Origin: Phoronis australis
Lineage: Eukaryota > Phoronida > Phoronidae
Assembly (NCBI GenBank): GCA_002633005.1
Contig: NMRA01000001.1
Location: 319,299-383,298 of the forward strand
Length of the DNA stretch: 64,000 nt
Reading direction: 5' to 3'
Below the pieces are notes generated by a model. That model did not search any database. It was not told the DNA's origin and saw nothing but the letters and a program-made list of their open reading frames with translations. Positions 48,776-59,634 of this stretch are shown here, piece after piece. The first letter of the stretch is position 1, and the number at the start of each line of letters is the position of its first letter. The translations under genes and the position numbers were made by a program.

Positions 48776-50534
48776 AACTGAAGAAGTCGTTGACAAAACT
48801 TCCCTGTAGAACGGACTAGGTATTAACTCAGATCTTTCAGAACGCCATGTAGCCTAACAGGTAAGTTCGGTTCATAAGATTTCTCCCTCTACCGCATTAG
48901 AGGAGGTAGCCATGCGAGAAAACAAACCATTGATCTGGGCTTCTCATAGCCTGTCATCTCATTTAAAACTTTTTTCTTGCCTTTCTTCTCTAACCTCATT
49001 TCATTAGCCACGACTGGAGGGGTACACTTTACACTAGTTCTGTCTAGAACTCTTTCACGTCATGGGAAAATCTGGAACGCCGTTTGCTTTTGTGTAGTCA
49101 CAGTGCCCACCTAGACTCAATTCCATTCAAAGTGTACAGTAGCCAAACGAATTAAAACATAAACAGTAATATAATTTAGTGATATACGTTAACATTGGTA
49201 TATGATGAATTGAGATGCATCAATGCAAATAGTGGTTTAATGGTTTTTGTTCAGATTTTATAAGACTTTTATTCAACCTTGAACATGGCTAATTATCTGA
49301 AAACGAATAGAGACAAAGTTTGGACGAATTGCGTTTTTTTCACTATTTTTTGATTTTTGTCTTAGTGACGCAACACATTTTCATTTTTGGAGTTTGGTCA
49401 ACCCAAAAGATAATACAAGTCAGCAATTTCAAAATTCGAGACGAGTCACGTTCCCACTTTAGAACTTCATGTCTCTGAAATATCTGATCGAATCAAATGA
49501 AACTTTCAGATACTACGATTTATGTTCTTTCTTCAATAGGCTTTATGAAAGTGATCCACTTCTGAACGAGGAGCTATCAAAAAAAAGAATTTAATGACTT
49601 CCAGGACCGGAAGCACAATCACATTTTATAAAAATAATATCGTTTCTGATATCTCATCTTGAACGTTTACATTACATAAAATTTGATCATGTTATTGATA
49701 CATGTCAAAAGTTTTGCTATCGAAGTACGTGATTTTTTGCTTAAATCTTTCTAAAAAGACATGGTAACGTGTCAAAATTAGTGGAACTTTTTGTGAGCAG
49801 TGAATCGAGTTTTATAGTTTTTAATAAAAAAGTATAGTTTTTCTGAGTTGTAGGCTAAAGTTATGAACACAGTCTTAGTTATAATTTCCTGCATGAAATT
49901 AAATCGCGTTTAACCTCGTTCGTGTTTTGGCATCTTATACCAGCAGAAATTAAGCTCTAGAGAGCTCTTTCTGAAAAATAAACAAGTATTTTTTGACATC
50001 CCAAAGGTTGTTATAAAGAGGACTATTGGTCAAACCACCATAAACTTTGTCATAAAGAGGGCTATTGGTCAAACCACCATAAACTTTATTACAGAAACAT
50101 ACTAAAAACTCTTTTTGATGGAAAGTAGAAGTAACTATACAAAAATTTCAATATTTAGGCCTTAAATACTGGTATACACACCTTTCCGAAAAAATCCATG
50201 ACATGATTAGGCCTACATTCCCATGCCGACTACCGAGCGACAAATTGTAGGAAAATATCACGGATAAAACGGGGAAAATGAGGATCAACAAGCTAGTTGC
50301 ATCTACGAGCTTATGCTTACTAACGTTTACTGTAAGTTCAACTCATATGAGTGAGTATGCTAGTATTTTGCATCTATGTGCGTTGCGCTTACGCCATCTA
50401 TTGTTTAGCAGAGTAGGCAGGAAGCAGTAAATCTGGGAATACGCCGAAAAATTGCGTCACGACATATTGTTCTACGTCACAAACACTAGAAAATTTTAAT
50501 TGATTTCTGTGAGTAAACGGAACAGGACGAAAAT
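48776..50534. other. gene-free stretch with a 40-bp duplication
   Basis: No gene is recognised. A segment around CTATTGGTCAAACCACCATA with AACTTT is repeated at about 50023 and 50066. The last part is upstream of the 50535 start and may be the promoter of that gene. Confidence 0.45.
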
Positions 50535-53500
50535 ATGATTGAAATAGAAGAATTAGGGGAAATCCTGAAGGAAAAATTTGAAGATATCGCTTCTCGAATG
50601 AGGTGAGTTATGAGAGTATATCATGCTTTATTTACACGAAGTTTGTTTGTTAAATTATTATATTTTTTCACGAAAATATTTCCTATAGCAGTTTTAAAAT
50701 TTACTCTTGCATAACAATTTGGTTGAGGCTTCAATTGATATTATAAGTATGTAGTTTTATCACTAAGAATCGAATTATAATACCACAGTTAGTTAATCGG
50801 AACCATAAGTCTCAAAAATAACATATCGATTTTCAAAAATGTACCAGCTTTACTTGACATTATCCTTTCTTGAGCGCGAGCTTCATAATTCTCTTTTTCA
50901 ATACTTACATGACTTACAATATCAACTGATCAGTGTGTAAAAAGTTTCAAGACACAACAAAGCATAAAATACATGGCCATAGGTCTAAGAAATATTTGGA
51001 GGAGACAAAGAGAATTCATCATTGTTTTCTCCATCCATATCCTCATTCATCGTATTCAATCCTTCATCATTACCATCATCATTATGACCATCAGCATCAT
51101 CAGCCTCATCACCATCGTCTTCTTCTTCTTCTTCTTCATCATCATCATCATCATCTCTTTTTCTAGTTATTCTTATCCTCGTTTCCCTTCCCCTTGTCTT
51201 TACCAATTACAAAACCATTCCCATCCTCACCGCTACCACCGTCTTCCCTTTGAACCAATTTCGCCGGGTATCTTTCTCTAGACATCTTCCATCAGTTTTC
51301 ACCCGCGCCACTCAATTAACTACCAAGGACCACTTTATTTCCGATAGGTTCCTGGAGGGACTAAAGGACGCATTAGAGATAAAAGCGCGTGCAGAGAAGC
51401 ACTTTGGTATGCAGCTAGAACAAGCCGCAGCGAGAATCTTTCGTCTGCAGGACCACGCACCGTCAGTCGCGAAAGAGGTCATAAGCCTCCTGACCAGCGA
51501 CATGATATACAGTTCTGTGGCCCATCAGAGGAGCAGCGATAAAACACTGGATTCAGTTGTTTGCAACCTAGACAGGTAAAGGCGGACATGCATACTGCAT
51601 GCGTAGTTCAAGTGTTCGTAATCTAGTCACTCTTGATCGTTCAAATCAAAATAGTCCTCATAGGTGTTATTCTCCATAATTTTCGTGAAACTACTCTCAA
51701 CTGGAGACTGGAAATCTGTCTACACGTTTCTCAGACGGAATCGCAGTCAGACCTGAGTCCGAAACTGCTACACTACACCAAAAGTGTTTTGACAATTAAC
51801 CAATCCATCATTTGAAGTTTAAATTGGTCAGATTTCGAGGACAGTCACGGATTTTCTAAATTTCCACGTGAAAATTCGACCACTTAACCTAACAAAATTG
51901 ACTTCAAAGTTTCCCCTACCACGATAAACCTTTATTTCCGTGACTACGAAAAACATTTCTATCAACAAGTAAAAATGTTTTAAAAAACGGGATCGCATAT
52001 GACAAAAATGTAATTATCGCTTAATTTTTGGTTCTTGAGAGGACTGTTATAATATTTGAGATTTGGCACGTCTCTGAATGTCTCTCGACAGTAGCTGGAA
52101 GCTGAATGATACGGTAAAAGCGAACTTCAGTCTTACAGCATACTTCTAAACCAGCGCTGCATTCTTCAATGCAAGTTTCGGAAAGACTCCACACTTTTCC
52201 CAAAAGCGCTTCGGCGGCTGTTTGAAAGCAAATCACTTAGTGAAAAACAATGTATCCGAATGGAGACTTTTTCAGAAGTCCCCGATCTTGCTAAGGTTGA
52301 CGGGTGACTTTACAAACGTAAATGTAGTGACTGCTTTCGTCAACGTACCCTCACGAATTAGACAAAAATTATTTCCTATTATTGTGGTACATGTACGCTA
52401 TTTTGTTTATAGATTTCTTGAGGGTGTTAATTTGAAGCGCCTAAAGAAAAGGACGAAAAAGTTGATGGTTAAGAACAGAAGGAACGTTGAAAAACAAACT
52501 AAACTTGAGTCAGAGGTAAGCACTGTTTTTAAATGTAAATAAACACCCTGAACTTGACACTTGAGGTAAATTGTAATGACTAGTCTACCATTTTCACCCG
52601 AAATGAAGCCAATACAATAACATATTACAGTTGTCCAATATTAGATACGAATCACCTACCACCCAGGATCACCTAACACGGTACACAAGCCCGGGACTTG
52701 TTTCTCGAGGGGAGACTATTGGCTTTTTTTGGCTGAAAACCAGTTTATTTGTGTCTTAGTTTATTTCACCAAAATCAGGCTAATGCTGAAAGTCAGAAAC
52801 TCTGTCTTGGACTAGAAGTAAAAAAAAACAAGAATTTGTACTTGAGAAATGCAAAACACAGTCTCTACGAGAAACAGGTGTCGAGTCCGGGCACGTGCTT
52901 GGCGGTCGGATATCTTTGTGTGAATGGGTGAGCTGCAGGTTTTGCTTGGTAAGCCGTGTGGCTTTGGTATTTGTATTACAATAAAAGTATGAGACGTCTG
53001 ACACGACTGAGCGAGTCGGTGAACTCGGAGCTCGCTGTGCTCGTGAGCTGTGTTTTGAACGTGATAAACTAGCTGTACATTCATTGGTGTATCACTCACA
53101 TGTTGTATCCAGTCTTTAACATTTCTGTAACCGTTTACTTATGTTTTCAAAGGCGAATTGCAGAGACATAAAACACACCAAATTCGACTGCCATTGCCTT
53201 TAATTTCTAAACGTTCCACTGAATTGTTGACGTTCAATAACCGTGACTGCATGGCTAATGTAATCACGCAGTTGGATTCGGTGTTAGAATGAATATGAAA
53301 ATGTCTTTTTCTCTGAATACAGCTCTTCAAACTTGTATTATGCTACCAGCATCCTGTGTGTGAACGTAGTCACAACTGATTTTTTTGTTCCAATAGGATC
53401 TTCGCAATCACTTTGCTAATCTTGAAAGCATCGGCGATGGCTACCAGAAAACACTCATTGAGGCGCTGGACAAAGCAACGAGTGACGCAAAACAGCTGTC

Positions 53501-54729
53501 CAGCCATATGTAAGTTGTTGAAATCGAATTCACACCTTATATTGTTGTATAATACACTGATGGGCACGTTATCTGGCAGTACAGTAACGACTATTCGAAG
53601 AACCGTAACTCACTGATTACAGCCGAAGAAATTGTCAGCAAATCAGAATACTCATACATTGGGTATGTTTTTGGTGAGAAGACTATTTCACTTGTATAAT
53701 GGTTCTTGCGAATGTCAAGAGACTATAACCATGTAATGTCCTTTACAAGCCAATGTGAAAAAACGGTTCGGACAGGTCGGGTGAACTCCTCTCCTGCCAA
53801 GAGTAAAGTCTCGCCATGGCATGCTCGTCTTGCCCGTAATTACACTGATATGTCTACATCTGTCGATTTGTTATTGGTTTAGGTGGAGAATAAGCAAAAC
53901 GTACAAAAGAACTGAGTCCTTGCTGCAACAAATGCGTAGCGAAGTGAACGATTTTGCTTCGGTGTCTGTGGACTTGGAAGCAGAACCATTGGCGAGAGAT
54001 GCTGGCCTGTCTCCTAAAAGGATGTCTGCAAGCTGTAAATTACAATCAAATGTCACATTAAACGAATCTGTAGATGGCGTAGTTGAGGAGAAAGAGAGTC
54101 GCAGGATACTGGACGAGAGTGCCTCTGAGTCTTCAACTGGCACTCAAATAAGTGTAGCTTCCACCAATATCACGGTGGCCGCTGCCACCGCTTCCGCCGC
54201 CGCTGCACCTAGTGCAGACTCTCGCGATAATGGGATCGCTGCTGTAGGCGTCGTCAGTGCTGCTAACGCTGGCAAGGATGAATTGAATAACGGAGATTGT
54301 ACGGAGGAAACAGAAAGCGTGAAGAGTGAATATGCTATGGATGACTTAACACTTCAGAGTGACATTGCATTAGGTAGCAGCATCCACGACCAGACGAAGG
54401 ATGACAAGGTTGCGAAGGAAGCAACATGCGAGTGTCAAAACGATGATTTTGATGAATTACCCGCAGATGAAGTAGACGCAGGAAGTGGATGCGAAGAATA
54501 CTTTGACGCAACTTCGGTTATGGATGGATCAGGCTGTGACTGGGAGACAGCCTCTGCTTTGGAAGAACCGCAGCCCAATGACCAGACACTGTCAGCCATC
54601 GAAGCTTCTGGAAGTGGCTGTGAGGAATTCTCTACTCATAACCAGGCATCCTTGGTTTCTGGAACTCCAGAGAACGACGCACGTGCTTGCACAATGATAG
54701 GCGAACTGATGGCAGAAGATGTCGATTAG
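50535..54729 (+). CDS. putative F-BAR-like coiled-coil protein, 452 aa
   Basis: Five exons join in phase with GT/AG borders: 50535-50602, 51348-51575, 52413-52515, 53397-53509, 53883-54729. An in-frame stop lies just upstream of the first Met, which supports that start. Residues about 1-200 are almost wholly helical and charged (FLEGLKDALEIKARAEKHFG, then LKRLKKRTKKLMVKN, then KTYKRTESLLQQMRSEV). Length and pattern (a short lead helix, an ERA-like KARAEKHFG, then long amphipathic helices) resemble an F-BAR domain, which dimerises and curves membranes. Residues about 200-452 are Ser-, Ala- and acid-rich, probably disordered, with repeated GSGCEE and GSGCDW motifs. Other coiled-coil families remain possible. 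The ATG at 53821 is intronic and is not the start. Confidence 0.75.
51035..51165. repeat. CAT/CTT trinucleotide microsatellite
   Basis: A TCATCA and TTCTTC run lies in the first intron of the F-BAR-like gene. Overlapping frames (His-, Ile- or Asp/Glu-rich) are artefacts. Confidence 0.85.
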
Positions 54730-55037
54730 AAAACGGACGTTGGATTTCAGATAATCAAAAACTCTCGGTCATGAAATTAGGCCTCAAATTGGGATGAACC
54801 GGAACCCCATAACCAGAGAAACTCGGTTTGAAAAAGCTAGAGGATGACGTGCCTAGAGTTTTAAGGACAATATGGACCTGATTAGATGTTGATAAATCAA
54901 ATTTCGATTTAAATTTCGTTTTGAATTGAAATTTAGGATTATGTAGGACTTTATAAACAAGTGCTCAAGATGAGATGTCAAAAGTGCTGTTTATGAAATA
55001 TCACTTCGTTTTGTTTTCTGGAACTTTAGATTATATT

Positions 55038-55052
55038 ATTAAAGACAATAAA
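55038..55052 (+). terminator. polyadenylation signals of the F-BAR-like gene
   Basis: ATTAAA is followed closely by AATAAA (55047-55052), about 310-320 nt after the stop at 54729. Both recur in the assembly duplicate about 780 bp further on. Confidence 0.65.
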
Positions 55053-55366
55053 AAGTAATCTTTTTGATACCCTTCGTGAAAAAGTTGATCAATTCAGACC
55101 AAATTCTAACATTGTTTTGTGAAAAGTGCACGTAGCTCAGTATCCAATCAACTAAATTTGAAAATTTTCTAGGATCCTACATATCCTAAATTAAATTAAA
55201 TATTGACTTGTAAATTAATGTTTTTAATTAAATATTTATCTTCGAATTTTGAAGTGTTTTTTTCTGTCTTAGAAGGATAGTTAAGCAAGTAACACACGCA
55301 ATGGAAGAAGTAAGGACGATTTACATACATGTATTATTGAAGTCTACATTGTGCGGAGTTGGGTCN

Positions 55367-56141
55367 CAGCCATCGAAGCTTCTGGAAGTGGCTGTGAGGA
55401 ATTCTCTACTCATAACCAGGCATCCTCGGTTTCTGGAACTCCAGAGAACGACGCACGTGCTTGCACAATGATAGGCGAACTGATGGCAGAAGATGTCGAT
55501 TAGAAAACGGACGTTGGATTTCAGATAATCAAAAACTCTGGGTCATGAAATTAGGCCTCAAATTGGGATGAACCGGAACCCCATAACCAGAGAAACTCGG
55601 TTTGAAAAAGCTAGAGGATGACGTGCCTAGAGTTTTAAGGACAATATGGACCTGATTAGATGTTGATAAATCAAATTTCGATTTAAATTTCGTTTTGAAT
55701 TGAAATTTAGGATTATGTAGGACTTTATAAACAAGTGTTCAAGGTGAGATGTCAAAAGTGTTGTTATAGGTTTATGAAATATCACTTCGTTTTGTTTTCT
55801 GGAACTTTAGATTATATTATTAAAGACAATAAAAAGTAATCTTTTTGATACCCTTCGTGAAAAAGTTGATCAATTCAGAACAAATTCTAACATTGTTTTG
55901 TGAAAAGTGCACGTAGCTCAGTATCCAATCAACTAAATTTGAAAATTTTCTAGGGTCCTACATATCCTAAATTAAATTAAATATTGACTTGTAAATTGAT
56001 GTTTTTAATTAAATATTTATCTTCGAATTTTGAAGTGTTTTTTTCTGTCTTAGAAGGATAGTTAAGCAAGTAACACACACAATGGAAGAAGTAAGGACGA
56101 TTTACATACATGTATTATTGAAGTCTACATTGTGCGGAGTT
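55367..56141 (+). repeat. duplicate of the F-BAR-like gene 3' end after an n gap
   Basis: The sequence from 54593 to 55365 (last ~45 codons, stop and 3' flank) is repeated after the n at 55366, with only scattered substitutions and one insertion of about 8 bp (near 55765). The duplicate begins mid-exon exactly at the n. It is best read as an unmerged overlap or second haplotype and not as a second gene. Confidence 0.85.
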
Positions 56142-56704
56142 GGGTCCCCTGTATTGCGTGTTTGGATTCGCCATGATCAGTGTGGACACTTTGACGCAAA
56201 GTTAAACTATTCGACTTAAAACGACCCTGAAGGATAGTGGAAACAATAGTACCACGTATTAAGAGCTGGAGACAGGGACGGCTTATTACTAGCAGCGCGT
56301 TGCACGGACTCAGGCTAACTCTCACTGACATTTGCAGACAACCAGCTCTCGCAGTTGCTGGGGATTAATTGCGGTATACAGGTGACCGAAAGCGAAAGGA
56401 AAATCATTTTTATGACAAGAATATACATACATGCACACATATAGATGGAAAAAACGAAATTTTTATTCAAGTAGTAAGTATTAAGTGCCTCACATTTGCA
56501 GACTCTTGCAAAGGAGATTTATTTTAAGTTTGTCACATGTCAAATGTCAAGAGATACATTCCTGGGATTTTTAGTGTCATTTTCTGTGATTCTGCAGAAT
56601 ATGTTGCTGATTTAATTATGATTGTTGGCGTGCTTATGTTGTCCCTGGGACATTTGCAAGTGGGTAGAAAAAGACCGCAATTTGGAGGTAGGCCTTTATA
56701 AAAC
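56142..56704. other. gene-free stretch
   Basis: I see no exon or repeat with support. Confidence 0.4.
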
Positions 56705-56944
56705 CAGAGGCAGATCTACGTTTCAGTAAGGGGGGAATTTAGGATTCGAGCGAATCCGAGGCGACGTAACGCCGAGCGGAAGGAGGGTCGGAAGGGGGTT
56801 CCCCCTCCCGTGTTAGATTTCTTTGTGGTTTTTAGTATTTTATTTCGTTTTCTGGCGATTTTTTTCAATTTTTATTTTTGATCTTGTTCCGACGGGGGGG
56901 GGGTTGAACCCCCTGAACCCCGCCCCCTGTAGATCCGCCTCTGA
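56705..56944. mobile_element. hAT-like MITE, CAGAGGCAGATCTAC ends
   Basis: The left end CAGAGGCAGATCTAC and right end GTAGATCCGCCTCTG are inverted repeats. The interior has G- and C-runs (GGGGGGG near 56895). CAGAGG-type ends of this kind are common in animal hAT MITEs. Only AAAAC is shared by the two flanks, so an 8-bp target duplication is not intact. Confidence 0.7.
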
Positions 56945-57530
56945 AAACTAAATAGTATATATAGATAAATCCATATTTACAAGCACCTTAGTGACGTGCT
57001 AAGGTGTATTACACCGCTGCAAGTATGCGTGATATCGCCAATGACTTGTTATTTGATTTGAACAAAAACTAATGAAACAGGGGAATTCCGGGCTGTGCCT
57101 TTCGCCTGAAGTGTCGCCCTTTCTCCGGTGCCGTCGTTTTTGGACCTGATTGGTGCCCCTTATCACCAACGGCTGAATACTCTAAAACACCCGCGTTACG
57201 CACGAGTATTCTCTAAAAGAACCCCGTTCACGGATCTATGTTTTACGACTTTGGATTATACCACCCAGAAAAATTTATTTGAGAGACCAGCGAAAACGCA
57301 CATTATATTTTCATGCATAAAGAGCCACGATTCTGGGTTTAGCAATCCGTGACTGGATATAAGTTTATTACAGAGAGATTCTATGGAAACAGTGCCCAAA
57401 CTTTTTGCTGATATCTAATTGAGTTTGCTTGGGAAACGAAACTTTGAATAGGCCTGCTCAATTTTATCGCGAGTGAACGCTGCAGCACGCGTTGCGAATA
57501 AAGATTATTCAAAGTGGCTTACCAGGCGTG
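56945..57530. other. gene-free stretch
   Basis: Nothing recognised. The open frame at 57128-57352 shows no domain. Confidence 0.4.
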
Positions 57531-57671
57531 CGTTCAGTAAATTCTAGGACCTATGTTAGTACCTAGCTAAAACCTAATCAAAGTCACGTGTTCTCATTTA
57601 AAATGCATGGCAATATCTCACGTAATCTCGCGAAGTCTTGCTTTTTAGCGAGGTGCTAGCGTTACTGAACG
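57531..57671 (+). mobile_element. 141-bp MITE family A, copy 3
   Basis: Same length and orientation as 16810-16950, with about ten differences. The flanks are also shared: ACCAGGCGTG precedes and GGGAG.CAG follows in both. The true element may therefore extend about 10 bp beyond the ends given here. Confidence 0.85.
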
Positions 57672-57854
57672 GGAGGCAGGTTATTTCGTAGAACAGCACG
57701 GTTTTCAATTTGAAAAGGCGCATCGAGTTGTGGTTGCTATAAATTCTGATAGGGGCATTTCCAGCACCTGCTGTAAAAGTGTTTGAATTCATTGTTGAAA
57801 GGCTTTCCTTTCAATTAGACTTTCTTTTAAGCTCAAACAGACCACGGGTACTTT

Positions 57855-58007
57855 CCAAGACGACACCAACTTGAATTCATTTTTCACTTAAGATTTGTCT
57901 CAACCTCCAAGCTTTGAAACTTCTAAATCCTATCAATTTTCTTGGACACGACTTACACATCTTAAAATTGACTTAGGTTTGTCATAGCTTAGTTAGCTGT
58001 TCATGGA
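57855..58007. mobile_element. TTAAG-rich family B, shorter copy
   Basis: CTTAAGATTTGTCTCAACCT and AAGCTTTGAAACTTC match the inner part of the 17.5-kb copy. The ends are less well preserved. Confidence 0.5.
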
Positions 58008-59634
58008 ACGGGCGCCATCTTAACAAGCATTATTTCACGCTTCCTTGTACTTCACAGGACTTAATTCCAAACGAGCAGGCGGCGGAAAAACGGCTGGCAC
58101 GCAGCCGAAAACGCTAGCATCAAAAATAACAAACCCAACATCAGCACAAGCTCAAAACATAAAATTGACAGTTTTCAAATTTGAAGTTCCTGCCGCTCTT
58201 GGAAAAATATTAGCAGTTGTAAGATTGGGGCTTCAGTTTCGGGAGCATCCGCGCACCCTGCCTAACATGAAAAGAATGGGCTTGAATTTTTGAGAATGTG
58301 GACCATTTAATGAGATTCACGGGGTACGTTCAGAGCTATGAATTGTGTATTCGCCGAATTTTGGTATTACTGTCTTTTTAGTGGACTTTTTTCTCGTTCT
58401 GTTCTCGTTTCTGTTTCTCTGAGGCGCACCTTTTGCCCACTAAATTTCGCCAAGTGGGGAGCTCGTTCTAGACCCGGCGTCCTCCGAGCCCTCCTGGGTG
58501 CGCGTATGGGGAGAATCATTCTGTATGGGTGATTCTGTTTTTAAGCATGAGTAGAGCTTACTGTTAAGTAAAACCATTTATGTCAAACTAGCGATCATGC
58601 ATACCGTATAATCACGAAGCGGCGTACTGTGATAATTCCAATTTACCAAATCCCAGATACAAGCCACTGAACTCTAGGTGAAATAATCAATTCATTTTTT
58701 TGGAGTCAGACCTTTTTAAAGTGTAACGATTATCAATATATATATCAATTCGCCTCGCCCCCGTTCATCATTCCCAACCAGGCGAGAAGTTATACGGAAC
58801 CGTGGTATATACGTCCGTAACAAGGCACAGAAATAGTGTCCCTGATAGAAATATTGTACGCGAGATGGAGAATTCTGTGTTCCCTGTACCTGAATAAGTG
58901 TGTAGCGTATTTTCACAAGATTTTTCTTCTTAAATGTCCCACATGCAAGCCCATGCGCCTTACCTCAGCAATTATGAGCATCTCCAAAATTAGGCGCATG
59001 CACAATATTGCGGGGATTTACGGCAAAAGACCTATTTTTACAAATGCTATCGTGTAGGCTATGGATTATCCAGGGTGCAAAATGAAATATCGATTCATAA
59101 TGTTAGCCATATATTCATGTTCTTTCGAATTGCCGACTGCTCTTACTGTTGAGCTTAGTCTTGCGTATTTGGGCCTGCAGCACTGACTCAAATTGTCACA
59201 GTTTTGAAGTTGTGACAATTTGGCTCCGTCTTTGCATCATTCAGTACCGCTGAGTGAATTTGTCTTTAGTGTAAACAAACACTCATCATTCAAAAACACA
59301 TCTCCTAATAAACAAACACTAAACTGCTACCAGAAGTTCACAGAGCACTTCCGGACTAACGAAACCCCAGCGCATCACATTTCTGTTGCACCGCCGGGCA
59401 ATCATGACGTTACTTTGTGCTTGTGACTGTCTCCCGGTTGCAGTCAGTGTTTTCATTTGTTACCACCAGGTGTCTCTATTAGTTGTTAAAAAATTCAAGA
59501 TGGCTGGTCGTTAGAAGTTGTACTCAAATTCTTTGTTCCAGAATTAGTAAATTATGAAATAGAGCAAACCTATCGTGACGAGTTGCACAGCTCCTGTGTA
59601 CACGTCTTGTTTTTTGAAACTTGAAAGTTTTCAA
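58008..59634. other. 5' flank of KHDC4
   Basis: No other gene is recognised. The frame at 58045-58293 has no known domain. The KHDC4 promoter and 5' UTR should lie in the last few hundred bases, but no core motif is certain. Confidence 0.4.

Noticed and set aside
50933-51281. His-, Ile- or Asp/Glu-rich frames
   Set aside because: They arise from a CAT/CTT microsatellite in the first intron of the F-BAR-like gene.
53821-54729. 302-aa single-exon gene starting at 53821
   Set aside because: A phase-matched acceptor at 53882 and four upstream exons show that the first 20 codons are intronic.
55367-56141. Second copy of the F-BAR-like gene end as a tandem paralogue
   Set aside because: It starts mid-exon exactly at an n and is nearly identical, which fits an unmerged haplotype.
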